This document shows, piece after piece, positions 10,685 through 22,200 of a stretch of 64,000 nt of DNA. Both the position numbers and the translations under genes were made by a program. The notes beneath the pieces were generated by a model that saw nothing but the letters and a program-made list of their open reading frames with translations, did not search any database and had not been told where the DNA came from. Each line of letters begins with the position of its first letter. The stretch's first letter is position 1. The DNA comes from Calycina herbarum. Lineage: Eukaryota; Ascomycota; Leotiomycetes; Helotiales; Pezizellaceae. The stretch covers positions 62,001 to 126,000 of the forward strand of contig LLEY01000032.1 in the NCBI GenBank assembly GCA_001414485.1, written 5' to 3'.

Positions 10685-11888
10685 GTGGTTGGGCTTTTGT
10701 GGTAGGGGAGTTGGTGGGGTGGGAAATGGCATTATGATTGAAGCGGCTTTTGATATGGCGTTCAGGGTGTTATCTTCTTCTTTTTAGATCATGGTTTTCC
10801 AAGCCACAATTTGGAATGTAGAACAGTTAATGATTTCTTATGAACTGTCGAAGCTGCTCTTCTTGTGGACAGAAATAACTTAAATTGCCACTCTAAGAAA
10901 CAAATAGCTGCTGACAGCTTCATTTGAAAAGCGCTCATGTGACATTCTAGCGGCGACCAGGGGAAGGAAATTGTTACGATCGAATACTTGTCGTGAATAT
11001 GGTCGCATCTTGATACATTTGTTTCTTGGCTTTAGGACAATATATTACTTTGAAAGGGTTTTTGCTATTTTTCCAAATGAATACCATCTACTAAAGCCTG
11101 CTTGGGCGTGGCTAATGTATTACTTACTTTGTTTTTTGCCATACTGAAGTTTATTCAACAACGACTATTGGCTATTTCCACTTGACTCTACTGCTTCCGA
11201 GCTTGCTTGGACTTTTGGCTGCAGATTCTCCTGGTCTGTGTTGCTGTACATACATCTAGCCCAGTAGAAGTATTTGAGTTAGGGAAATATTGGCCGTGAA
11301 AACAAAACTGTGTAATGAATACATTTTGTTTCGTAAGCAAGTTAAATTAATCAGGAAAGCTATCGAAGTTCCCCTTTCCCAATTCGCTTAACCATTGTAG
11401 CAACGCAGCTAATAACTCAATACGCTTGTCGGACGACTAAACGAGCTTCTTTTATTGAAGTAAGTATTAGATGTACTTATTTTTAAAGGACGACTTGATA
11501 GGAGGTTATTTTTTATTTTTTAGAGCTCCCTACATGAATCATTTTGATTCAAGTGAGATTTCGAATATCTTTGATGTGATTTAGGAGGAAGATTCCGTAA
11601 ATCATGGAGGCTGGACCAATCGCAGCCCTTCTCCAAATAACCCCTCCATTTCAAGCACATTTCAAGGCAAACACCCGATAGGCGGGATTTTGGCTCGGCT
11701 GCGTTCAGCTGGTGCTGCATTTCCAGGGGCTAAATATTGGAATCCCAAAAGAACCATCTGCATGGAGACCCCCGCATATAGGCTTTCGAAGTTTTATTTC
11801 CTTTTGAAGATTACCTAAAATCTCAACTCTTCTTTTACCTTCCTTCCTGCAAATTCTGTAACAATTGATCTTCCGATTGCGCTTAAAT
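10685..11888. other. Intergenic region LsdA-like / Kelch gene
   Basis: About 1.2 kb, AT-rich, with only short random frames. I recognised no repeat, RNA gene or transposon here. Confidence 0.45.
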
Positions 11889-12991
11889 ATGTGTTCTTCC
11901 AGTCCCCTTCTCGTAAGCCTTTTGGCCTTTTCGAACGGGATTCTGTCTACTACTACATCAATGGGGCTTGAAAACCGGGCTCTTTCCCTGGGACAATGGA
12001 CACCAATCGCACCTATAGCCAGCTACGAGCGCCAGGAGTTTAGTACCGTTGCACTTAACTCGACCAATATCTACGTGATTGGTGGGATCATACCCGTGAG
12101 TTCGACGGGCGAAGTCTTTCCCACCGTCACGTATATGCAAACCTATTCGATTCCTAAAAACGAGTGGACTTCTGTTGCTCCTGTGCCCGTGGCGTATAAT
12201 CATCCTAATACTGCCGTCGTTAATGGAAAAATTTACTTGCTCGGCGGCTTGACGCCGGGTGAGCCTGCAACATGGGTCGCAGCGTCGGCTTGTTATGTCT
12301 ATGATCCTGTTAAAGATGAATGGACTTCACTGGGGAACATGCCCGATGGTCGGGGAAGTGCTGCTGTTGGTGTACGCGAGAACACTATGTACGTTTTATT
12401 GTGCAAACTCGATCATTCCTATCGGGGTCATTGACCGTATATAATAGCTATTTGGCTGGGGGCTTAGTCTTCACGGGCCTCGATGCAGCCGATAGAGAAG
12501 ACACAGTGAGCAACGTCTCATCGTATAATACAGCAACGAAAAAATGGGCTACGCTTCCCGACCTCCCCGTACCTCGTGATCATGCCGGTGTTGCACTTAT
12601 TGATGATACATTCTATGTACTCGGGGGTCGCGCATTTGGACACGACAACGTTGTCAATACAGTCTTTGCGCTAAACGTATGTAATAAAAAGCCTGTATGG
12701 AAGACTAATCTCGCTACGGTGCCCACGGCACGAGGTGGCTGCGCATCAGGTGTGTTGAATGGAGTAGTGTACATTTTTGGAGGAGAGGGCGATTATTCGA
12801 ATGCTGCTGGGGTGTTCAATGAAACTGAAGCGTACAATCCAAAAACCAACAAGTGGAAGAAGTTTCCTCCGATGGCTTTCCCTCGACACGGCTCGTATGC
12901 GGCAGTAGTTGGAAATAGGATTTATCTCGCAGGCGGAGGTACTATTAAGGGCGGTGCACCAACGAATTATAGCGACTACTTTACTGTGTAA
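11889..12991 (+). CDS. Secreted Kelch-repeat protein
   Basis: Two exons, 11889-12388 and 12448-12991, encode 347 residues. The N-terminus (MCSSSPLLVSLLAFSNGILS) looks like a secretion signal. The rest is a Kelch-type beta propeller; repeated blades end in a di-glycine strand: IYVIGGI, IYLLGGL, IYLAGGL, FYVLGGR, VYIFGGE and IYLAGGG. Each is followed about 30 residues later by a W such as NEWTSVAPVP, DEWTSLGNMP, KKWATLPDLP and NKWKKFPPMA. Six blades are visible, enough for a closed propeller. The third blade is completed only by splicing at GTACGT...AATAG. No catalytic galactose-oxidase residues are evident, so a binding role outside the cell is inferred. The first in-frame ATG is 11889. Confidence 0.85.
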
Positions 12992-13638
12992 GCATCGTAT
13001 ATAAAGAGAGGACGACTAAATACTTTGAAAGAGAAAAATATGCTCTAATTTCCTTCTAAAACACTCCAAAATAGGAAATCTTTACTCTGAGAATATCTCC
13101 GTCTATGAATACATGACCTCTACATTAAAAGCTCCACCATCCATGCAACCTCGATCTGAATACTTCGCTTGCGAAACAATTGAGACATACATAGAGAATG
13201 TCCACCCAGGTTACTCTTATGACTATCTAGCAATTAATGGTCGCTTGTTGTAGTCCAAACACAATTAATTACCACATCGCTTAACTCTTCCCATACTTCC
13301 CCCAAGCAATAATCAGGAGATAAATCTCAACCATGAGAGTCTTGAATTCCTTCAAATTTCTCAATGGAGCACGAATAAGTATTGTATAGATGGGTGGATT
13401 GGAAGATAGATACGGAAATAACCATAGTGGATTGAATCCGGTAATGAACTTGCCAAAATAACAAGTAATAGCCATGATAGGTGGAAGACTTTTGGATGTG
13501 AATGTTGATAGAGCGAAAGCTACTCAACTTCGATCTAATTCACTGCCAGAAAACTTAACACTCCCCAGATCACGTCCTCGGCCCTCTTCCAAAAGAATAC
13601 CAAGCCGCTTGCATCACTTTTCTCGTCATTCAAGCGCA
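12992..13638. other. Intergenic region 3' of the Kelch gene
   Basis: No gene can be supported. Overlapping short minus-strand frames around 13281-13527 lack any family resemblance. Confidence 0.4.
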
Positions 13639-14221
13639 ATGGATATTTGCAGCCACCCTGCCTTCAAGTGGCTCGAGGATTGTCTCCGTCGGTGCCTACC
13701 CGCTTCCGATCTCGATCTAACAACTTCACAATACTCCTGGAGGCGTCGCCGTAGGCTCATCATCGACTGCATGGAATGTCTGCGCGAGTACCACCCCGAG
13801 GAAAGTGAAGAATGGTTGTTGCATTTTGCTATCTTGGTCGTAGCTGCAAAATTGAGTTCGTACACAATTCCTTTTTAGCGGGTATGACTTCGCTAAGTTT
13901 TCACTCCTAGTTGGAATGCTAGATCTCTGGAGATTTGGACATGGCATTTCCGAATATCCATTTCCGGCACCTGTTCAGTTTGGTACCGCGAAAGAACTTA
14001 CAGTTGGGCTTGATATCACTGTTCTATTTCCTGGCCCGCATACCCTTTGGCCAATTCCACGAGGTAAGGTGCTCATCACTCGATATATCTTATCTAGCGA
14101 AGATGATGTTGACAAGATCGACCAGAAAAATCGAAAACCTCTCTCTTGGACAGCCCCATTGAAGGAATGTTTACTTACAATAAGCTCGTACGTTCACTTA
14201 ACAATCAAAAAACAATACTGA
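13639..14221 (+). CDS. Possible small hypothetical gene (two-exon model)
   Basis: An ATG at 13639 opens a frame starting MDICSHPAFKWLEDCLRRCL that reads to a stop at 13878. A second frame, 13916-14221, runs downstream. Joining 13639-13855 to 13911-14221 with a GTTCGT donor and a CTCCTAG acceptor (CTAAG branch-like motif) keeps the frame and gives 175 residues. GTTCGT is unusual, but the helicase gene at the right end of the window also uses it. The predicted protein is Trp- and Arg-rich in its first half. I recognise no family. It may be a relic rather than an active gene. Confidence 0.3.
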
Positions 14222-14374
14222 ACCCTTCTAGAAATGCAATTGCCCGTTCCCATGAAGGCTGAAAAATTGGAACTTCCAATACGAGGAAATAGAGGATCTA
14301 CCAGCACTTAATGGATTCTGCTTGCCAATTGACTGAGGTTACACTACTTTATTTCTGGCACCGTTCCGCGCATA

Positions 14375-15358
14375 CTATCCGCAAATGCTATCACTTGTCT
14401 GACTATGAGAATACCCTCGTTCAAGCGTATTGAACATCTCTGGCTGCAAGTAAAACGTCAAAACCGGTGTTTGCGTTGCTGAGCCCTTCAGGCTGACCCA
14501 AGAGTGGATCCCACGCCCGCTCTCGAGGGGTCGATGAGCGACTGCCTCTATAGCTCTCTGATATGTCCGTAACGCAAAATGCTTCTGGTCATCCCTGCCT
14601 GGCCACCCGGAAATTTATTCTTCGATTCGTCTTCGGATCTCTCCATCATGGGCAGCATAGTGATAAACTGGGAAATGTAACGTTGCCTTAACCTTCAGCT
14701 TTCCGTCACTTTCTTTGGTAAATCCGAGACAAGTTATCAGTTTCCTGCTTGTATATGGACCCTGAAAGCCGCCAGCGAGAACAGTACAGAAACGGCGAAG
14801 CTCAGAAGCTGATATAGGCATTGGAGAAATTGTCGTAATCTTCTTCGCGATTGCCGTAGCCGATATATCAGTATGCTAAATATAAACCTTGACCCGAGAT
14901 CTAGTACCGTGGTGAAGGTCGAGTGAAAAATATATAAAGTTGTCGGAATCGGAGGCTTTGAATTCTTCCAGGACTTACCATGCTTCTGGCATCCCAAGAA
15001 AACTCACTGCCTGCTGTACAACGTTTTTGGCGTTGCAGAGACCACTTGCGCGTGGATTGAAATATATCTTCCACTCTGGCTGTTTTTTGGGTTTCAAGAC
15101 AAAGCTATGCCAAGCGGCCATTTGCCCCAAGGCCCCGGACGGAAAAAAGAGATTGCGTTCCAAACATACTTCTGGATACTTGGCCTGTATCTTTTTAGAG
15201 AAATCAAGAGCGGCGTTTTGATATGCTTCAACGGTGCTCTCCTCAGCTTGAGCTCCACCTGTGTAGCGGAGTTGCACTGCACCTGTGCCTCGTTCAATGG
15301 CGATCGAGCACTCAATCGGTGAATGATCGATGCTCACATATGAGAGCCAATTTTGCGG
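14375..15358 (-). pseudogene. DMATS-type aromatic prenyltransferase pseudogene
   Basis: Degraded relative of fungal dimethylallyl-tryptophan-synthase-type ABBA prenyltransferases, which attach prenyl groups to indole or other aromatics. Reading the minus strand, 15358-14979 encodes QNWLSYVSIDHSPIECSI (the conserved start of the PT barrel) and EWKIYFNPRASG (a prenyl-diphosphate-binding strand). After a GTAAGT...CTAG intron (14978-14901) come SRVKVYI, KATLHFPVYHYAAHDGEI and GIHSWVSLKG followed by TPVLTFYLQPEMF, all in the family order. Damage: the splice junction makes TGA, an in-frame TAG lies at 14878-14876 and a TAA at 14617-14615; a TGA sits just 5' of 15358 and no N-terminal exon is evident. 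The remainder ends at a TAG at 14377-14375. Family membership rests on motifs, not on a search. Confidence 0.72.
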
Positions 15359-15396
15359 CTGCTTCGGGATTGTGTTGTTTCACTAGGGGTTCATTG

Positions 15397-15809
15397 CTAG
15401 CTGTCGTTGAGTCCGAGAGCAAAGCAGAGTTTTGACAGAGCACGTTGGGCGCTACTCAGGAACTTCTTAGCATCCTTGGGTGAACAATTGGGACTTTCAA
15501 TTGGTATTGGCTCCATACCGCATGAGAAATATCTGATACGGAGATCCTTTCCTCTGACGATTTTGGCCTATCATATATCAAATCTATTAGCCCAGTCTAG
15601 TCATCTGGAAGAGTTTTGACACCTACCCCGGGAATAGTGTGTCGCCTCTTGTATAGCTGCGTAACGGCTGCCACGGTATAGTCGATATGTTCATCACACA
15701 TAACATAGCATGGAACAGCGAAGCATACCAGGTTAGGAATATCGCCTCGGTTCTCTTCACTCTTTTTATCCCATTGCCACCGTGAATAAATGTCAGTGGC
15801 ACCAATCAT
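15397..15809 (-). CDS. Uncharacterised two-exon gene or gene fragment
   Basis: ATG at 15809. Exons 15809-15627 and 15567-15397 join in frame through a 59-nt intron (GTAGGT donor, CTAAT branch-like site, ATAG acceptor) and give 117 residues. The protein begins MIGATDIYSRWQWDKK and contains IPNLVCFAVPCYVMCDEH and GKDLRIRYFSCGMEPIPIE. It looks coding, but I do not recognise the family. It lies only ~40 bases upstream of the prenyltransferase relic on the same strand. It could be an intact small gene or a decayed upstream part of the same locus. Just 3' of its stop another frame also stays open, suggesting a possible frameshift. Confidence 0.35.
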
Positions 15810-16576
15810 TCACCGGAAGATATACTCACTTTGGGTACAAATATCAATTTTGAATCTGAGAGTGTAAAATCCAGTCAAGGAATGCAATTATACAAGCTGC
15901 TTCCTAATATATATCGCATCAAACAGGAAATTGAGAATTAGGCGAGACATATTCACTCCCATCAATCCAATATTCGATTTTGATCCCGTAATTTCACATT
16001 GGAGTCATGCGAGCAAGGAAATAAGACTCATAGTTAGGCCCAAACGAGAAATTCCGAGCCCCTTCTATGGCTTTGTGCAACTTGTTGAGAGAATGGAGTT
16101 TCTGGAACGCATCAAAACAATGGAAGAAGCATGGAGCAAGAAAGCTTGGACACCAACACCACAATTTTCTTTCTTCAATATCGTCTGCCTAAAATAGGCC
16201 TTCTTATGTTCTACCTCCTCCTGCGTCCTTTGCCCCTTTCACCATTCCCAGTATCAAAGTGCAAAATGTTTGCAAATGACCAACAAGGACATGGTTATTG
16301 TAATGCAAACATGCGATGTGTTATCCTTCAGCTCAAAGAAACACACAGACACACCCTGCCTTCTAGAAGAAAACTTTGAGACACATTTGATCAAAGCAAA
16401 GGTGCGATGTTTGGAAACTCCTTCCATCAAAGCTTTCTCCTTCTGGGGTCTGGACATGAAAGGAACTCTTGAATATATATCCCCGCAAGATTTCCTAGAG
16501 AGCGCATTCCCAACCTTCTCCAATTCGCATCTCTCCCCACGAGCGAAAATCAACACCACCGAAAACCCCCATCCAG
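15810..16576. other. Intergenic region upstream of the coiled-coil gene
   Basis: No supportable gene. Frames at 15931-16197 and 16131-16379 lack family resemblance. The last ~100 bases are C-rich and probably form the leader of the next gene. Confidence 0.4.
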
Positions 16577-18637
16577 ATGATGGGCGACCAGCAATCATCA
16601 ACAATGTCCAACCCAGACCCCCTCTCAGATTTCGAAATCATCACCAACTCCGAAGTCCTCAAGCCCTCTCCACCCACCACCCCGGAGAACTCCCCAACTC
16701 CAGAGCACAGAATGTCGGATGCCGCGATCTCAGAGAACCCAACCCCAGAGAACCCGGCCCCAGAAAATCCAGCCCCAGAAACACCAACCATCACAACCTC
16801 CGACCTCGAAAAGCTCTACAAATTTTCCTCCTCCCTCGTCGACCAACACAACCTCGCCCTCCAAACAATCCGCAGCTACGAGACGGAGAAATTTCTCACC
16901 CTCCTCTCCATCAAAGACCTCGTCGCAAAACAAGATGAAATCCTCTCTCTCTGCACTCGTCTCGGTAAAGCCCATTCTCTCGGTGAACCCGTCGGTATCC
17001 CCGAGGAGGGAATTTTGAGTTACATGCTTGATTGCATTGAGAACTTGCAACGACCTCTTGATTTTGTTGAAGATAAGCTTGCGGGGGTTGAGGAGAAGAT
17101 TGATGACAAGATGGGTGACATCGAGGAGAAGGTGGATGATGTGGAGGTGAAGATGCAAGCGTTTGAGGACCATGTGGTGGACCACGTTGTCCGTGTCGAA
17201 GAGAAGTTGAACAAGAAACCAAGCTTGTCGGAAAGCTTGGATTTGAGTCGCAAGATTTTGAATCGGGTGACGGTTCTTGAGGAGGCGCTGCTTCATGATA
17301 TTGATGATGAATTTGGATTCATTAATCACCATCAAGAAGGTATATTGGGCTATCTCAGTGATGAGATTTTCAATCTGGTTCATCAGGTTGACGGTTTCGA
17401 GGGAACTTTACAAGAGATGGTCGATGGTGTCGAGGGGAGTTTGCATGAGTTTGTTGGAGAGAACTTGGGTGATATTGGAGAGCGAATTACTTATCTTCAC
17501 GAGAGAGTTGATTCCTCTGTCCAAGACTCCTCCAAGATGCTCGAAATGTGTGGCGACATCCGGAAACAACTTTTGGACGCTGAGGGGAATGGGAAGAGCA
17601 CTTTCCTCAACTTCCAGGAGGAGATTAACCAGAGACTTGATGTTTTGGAAGGCAGAGTTACATTGAAATCGCCAAAGGGGACGCTGAGTAATGTTTTTGA
17701 GGACGTGGCATTGGAGGCTAAAGTGCGCAAACAAAGACGCGATCTTTTGCAAGGCAGAGTTGGATCCTTGGGTACTTCAAAATCGTCCATGGACACGATG
17801 CCGCCGTCGATGCGTGACTTTGTTGATGAGACATGGTCGGATGCAGATATTTCCAAGTTGCGAAAATTTGGAATTCTGCCATCAACAACTCCCCCAAGCT
17901 CGCCATTCAATTTCGGAGCGGCTGCTAAAACCCACACCAATCCATGCAAGCTTTCAGAAAGCCCAACTGCCAGTTTTCGCAAACCCAATAAACCTTCGAC
18001 ATCCAGAACCGAGTCAACAGCTAACCCTCAAAATCTTGACGAACCCTCGTCACCTAACTTCGACCTATTCCCAAAGTTGAATTCCAGTCCATTCGAACAA
18101 GCTCTCCCTGAACTCAGATTTCCCACTCGGATTGTTTGTGGTAGTAGTAAGCGAAACCGCTCTCCAAGTCCCAAATACGACAATGGACCCCTCACGTTCT
18201 CGAACACACGTCTAAAACCCACAACCCAAAAGGAGCTCCCACAATTCATCCCACCATCGAAGTTCAACCCAAAACAAAATCCCTTCTCAACCATGGGCTC
18301 GTCATCAACCCTCCAAATCCCAAAAGTCGACGACAAGAACGAAACCCCCTTCGGCGACTTGAGCAGCGCGCCTCTACCAAGAAAGAGCAAGAACGAGATG
18401 AAGAAGCTCGCCCGTGCACTCGGCGCGCAAACCGCAACTCTCGCCTCGGCTCTCAACGAGAAGAAGCCTATCGAAACGGGCATGAAAGCAACAAACCCCA
18501 CCGAATCTCGACCAAAATCCCCAACACCACCAGCCAACACCCTGCTCAACTCCGACTTGATCTTATCCCCCGCTAGGCTAGGAAGTCTAAACGAAGGATT
18601 GATCTGGAGCCCACCGACGCCTGAGAAGAAGAACTAA
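16577..18637 (+). CDS. Hypothetical coiled-coil protein with Pro-rich ends
   Basis: Single-exon gene of 686 residues from tandem ATGs. The first ~70 residues are Pro/Ser/Glu-rich with a short repeat (ENPTPENPAPENPAPETP). Residues ~75-390 are helical and rich in heptad-like pattern, for example VEDKLAGVEEKIDDKMGDIE, VKMQAFEDHVVDHVVRVEEK and INQRLDVLEGRV, implying a long coiled coil. The C-terminal ~290 residues are disordered, Ser/Pro/Asn-rich, and end SPPTPEKKN. There is no signal peptide or membrane segment. I recognise no named family; a structural or scaffold role is only inferred from the coiled coil. Strong codon periodicity and the length without stops support a real gene. Confidence 0.8.
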   Translation: MMGDQQSSTMSNPDPLSDFEIITNSEVLKPSPPTTPENSPTPEHRMSDAAISENPTPENPAPENPAPETPTITTSDLEKLYKFSSSLVDQHNLALQTIRSYETEKFLTLLSIKDLVAKQDEILSLCTRLGKAHSLGEPVGIPEEGILSYMLDCIENLQRPLDFVEDKLAGVEEKIDDKMGDIEEKVDDVEVKMQAFEDHVVDHVVRVEEKLNKKPSLSESLDLSRKILNRVTVLEEALLHDIDDEFGFINHHQEGILGYLSDEIFNLVHQVDGFEGTLQEMVDGVEGSLHEFVGENLGDIGERITYLHERVDSSVQDSSKMLEMCGDIRKQLLDAEGNGKSTFLNFQEEINQRLDVLEGRVTLKSPKGTLSNVFEDVALEAKVRKQRRDLLQGRVGSLGTSKSSMDTMPPSMRDFVDETWSDADISKLRKFGILPSTTPPSSPFNFGAAAKTHTNPCKLSESPTASFRKPNKPSTSRTESTANPQNLDEPSSPNFDLFPKLNSSPFEQALPELRFPTRIVCGSSKRNRSPSPKYDNGPLTFSNTRLKPTTQKELPQFIPPSKFNPKQNPFSTMGSSSTLQIPKVDDKNETPFGDLSSAPLPRKSKNEMKKLARALGAQTATLASALNEKKPIETGMKATNPTESRPKSPTPPANTLLNSDLILSPARLGSLNEGLIWSPPTPEKKN

Positions 18638-19283
18638 GGGACGGCCATTCATCATTCACCTACAATCATTCTCGCTTAAGCTCCTCTCCAAGCGAGACGA
18701 AGACTGGGAAAAGGGGGTTGCAAGCCTCTCATGGAAATCGGAAATCGAAAATTTATATCATCATTGGGAGACGGAAAGAGTTATGAGGGTGGAGGGTCAA
18801 ATTGGGTTTTTCTTCTTCGTTCGTGAATTTGAGTACATGTTGCTGCATCAGGAATCAGGCGTTCTTTGTGGTGTTTCTTGCTTGCATTTGGGATAGATCG
18901 TTGTGAGTTATGCATTTGGTTTCGTCAACCTTGTTATCGCTAGTTATCAGTTAGTCATTCATTGAATTGAATACAATCTACTCACCAAATAAGTCTTAAA
19001 TTCCGAATACAGTTCGACGTGATGTTGTTGGAATTCATAATGTCCCATATAGGTCAAACAATCATAAGCGCCCCATTGGATCAATATTAACATTCTTTCC
19101 GTCTATCTACTCATCAATCTCATAATCATCACAATCTCCTTTTATAATCCAGCGCTAATGTAACTTTTCTTTCCGCGCTGACACTCCTCATCCAGTAAAG
19201 CTTCTTACCAGCCCATCCACATTCCTCTGTCCAGGTGTCAACTGAACCTTTCCAGCGTTGATCTTTGCTTCTTCAGAGCCAAG
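18638..19283. other. Convergent 3' region between coiled-coil gene and GDB1
   Basis: About 650 bases between two convergent genes. I see no coding region, RNA or repeat. AT content rises towards 19000, as expected of 3' untranslated sequence. Confidence 0.45.
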
Positions 19284-22200
19284 TCACTCCGAAAGCAAGT
19301 TCATATCATACTGGTTGGCATCATGATAAAGATCAATAAGACACCCCGCACTCCAAGCCTGAGTTGGAGACTAACAAGAAAAATTAGCAAACGTACCCTC
19401 AAGGATCGAAAAGCTGAGATGAAACTTACAGAATCAGCACAATACTCCCCCCCCTTTTGCGTCAACTCAGTCAACCCCGCCCAATCACTATTAACAATCG
19501 CCTCCTTACATCCCGCCAGCCGTCTCGTGATCTGCTGAAACACCTCAGTCTTCCCCTCAGGACCCTCTCGTCTCTTAAGATCGAAATGCAAGAGGGCTCT
19601 CAAGAAGAATCCAGTAGGCCAGAGCCACTCCGGACCTTGGTGGTAATTTCTTCCCTTACTAGTCGCAAAATCCGTCGAGTCTTCGGAATTATTGTAGTAT
19701 GGGCGATAATTGAGATCAGCGGGATCCAGAGTTGCCATTCCAGTAGGGCCACGAATGACTTTGTCTGCAAGGAACAGGGCTGAAATGGCATGTTTATGGT
19801 CGAAGAGATCAGGGGCAACGGTCATAGCAATAGGGAAGTTAGCGCGGAGTTGGTAATCCTCGTACTCCTTGCCTGACTTATAGAGATCCTTGTATATGCC
19901 CCGACGATTGATAATTTTGGGGTTGACATCGTAACTCTTGTCATCTTTCGCGTTGAGAGGAACCCAATAACAGCGTTCAAAGTTCTCCTTGATGCGTGCG
20001 GACCATTCCGAGAATTTGATGGCTTGTTTGTCTGCGGTATCGACACCTTCGTATTTGTATTTACCTTCTTTGTAAAGTTTTGCAAGCCAGACCATGGCGC
20101 TGTAATGAAGACCAGTAATTTCGATAGCTGCTCCATCACGAGGAGTGCCAGGAACCCCTTTACTTCCTGCACGCTCACTTTCGCCCATCTTGTCCATCCA
20201 GGTCCCGCAATTATTTTGGTTGCCGCCAAAGATAATTCCGGTATCCCAATCAACTTTGATTGATTGGTTAAAGCCTTCCGACTTCATTTGCATGTCAAGA
20301 TTTGGGCCAGCATTAGCCTCACGGAAGACCATTCCAGTGGCATGGCGTTGAAGTGCCTCTTGGATGATGTCTTCAAGCGTCGATGATTTCGAGTATGCTC
20401 TTGGATCATCTGCTTCGAAATACGTATCGTCATAAGGTAGGAACCGTCGTGGGATCACCTCTTTTAGGAGCTCAATTCCATTTGGTACAATCTTGGTGTA
20501 ATCTTGAATGGTCTGTAACATGAACCATATAGCATCTCGGGCGTTATATCGAGGATTGTTGCCACTACTGAGAAGATTGGGCACCATGCCATGTTTCATC
20601 ACACTTGCGAAGGCCAAGATGTGCTCTCTGCACTCGGCATAACGGCCTGTCCCGAGATAGAGGCCTCGTGCGGATATGAAGACATCACGACCCCAACATC
20701 TGGCCCACTCGACCGAGAAGTGAGGTAGACCAGCGGCCAATGATGGCACCGCTTTGTTGGGATACAGTGAAGCTGATTTAACAAATCCAGATTGTTGCAC
20801 ACTCACCATGGCGAGACTCTTGAGAAACCATTGTCCTTGTTGCACATTATCGTTCATCAACTCCAAACCTCGATTGTATGCCGCCATGTATGCTGTTCGA
20901 ATGACGAGACCAAAATAACGAGGTAAAAGAAAACTTGGGATTTTTCGAATCGCATCAAAACGGTCCTTCAACCAGATTGCAAGTTTAGAAAGTTGTTCGT
21001 GTCCTGTTTTCTTGGATATCCTCTCGAGTCGACCCACGATATAATCCAAAGCCCATTGTCCATCTCGCAGATGTTGGCAGAGTGGATGTGCCAAATTATT
21101 GTCCTTGATGACATTTTTCAGCACGCTCCACCATCCTTGTAGTCCGGCATAGACTAACTTTCCATGCCCTGGAATTTCATAGACACCGTCCTTGCCATCG
21201 CTTGAGTCTTTCTCCTCGGCCTCGCATCTATAAAGAACAAAGTTGAGGTCAACCAGATCCAATTTTGAGAATGCTTCCTTCGCCCCGGATGTGACGAAAG
21301 TGTCGAGACCATGAGAATGTTCGGCACTAGGAATCCAGGTTTCGAACAGAGCGATGCTTCCAGGGGGGAATTTATCGCGAACGGTGATGACTGTTTCATC
21401 CTCTTTTGCTTCCATTGTGACACCAGGGAGATTGATGACTTTGCTTGGTAGACCCTTCAAGAATTTCTTGTCTTCCAAGGCGTCCGTCTTCGCCTCTTCG
21501 CTGACATCAACGTCAAGCATCCAGCTCCCTATACGGCGGGCTTTGGTTCCTGGTAGATGGACCGGACTGAAATTACCATTGCCATTTCCATACCCAGGGT
21601 ATGCCGTGTGAGCAATAAGAAAGTACCCCTTGCGAGATTCGGGATGGACGCGGTGAACGGTGATGTACTGGTCCTCATGATGAATGTGAGTCTCGTCGTA
21701 ACCATCTTTCCCCATCAGCGTATGGATTTGATTCAAAAGCTTCTTGACACCACCAATGCCGCCTTCTCCAGCTCCTATCTCAACAGGCTTCTTTGACGAG
21801 GGTGATGAATACAAGCGTGTCTCGTGAACGAGATCTACCAATTTGGGATAGATTTCGTCATAACCCATCACACTACCAGTTGAACTTGAACACATGCTCA
21901 CCAAAGCGGCATTTGGTAATGTGTCTCGAGCATCGCGCTTTTGGGCAGGAACTTCGTTATCGTGAGTACAGTCCATGAAAAGAGCATGTACAGGTGTTTG
22001 CTTTATCCGATGAATGATATCTCTTTTCAGTTCGCCATTTGTCTGACCATTTGCTGGCGTCTTAGAGACCGCGCCTGATATTTCATCAACCTCGAAGCTG
22101 CCGATTGGTCGACCACCGTGGCGATGAACAAGGCGACTAAGCTCCCCTGTGCTCCAAGCCTGCATGGCCTCCCGGATCAGCGAACTCAAACCAAGACGCT

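Noticed and set aside
12320..12991. Second Kelch gene starting inside the first
   Set aside because: It is the second exon; splicing at 12389-12447 completes a Kelch blade across the junction.
16270..16938. 222-codon frame overlapping the start of the coiled-coil gene
   Set aside because: Shadow of the Pro-rich N-terminus of the gene starting at 16577; it is Pro/Arg/His-rich, as expected from the shifted frame.
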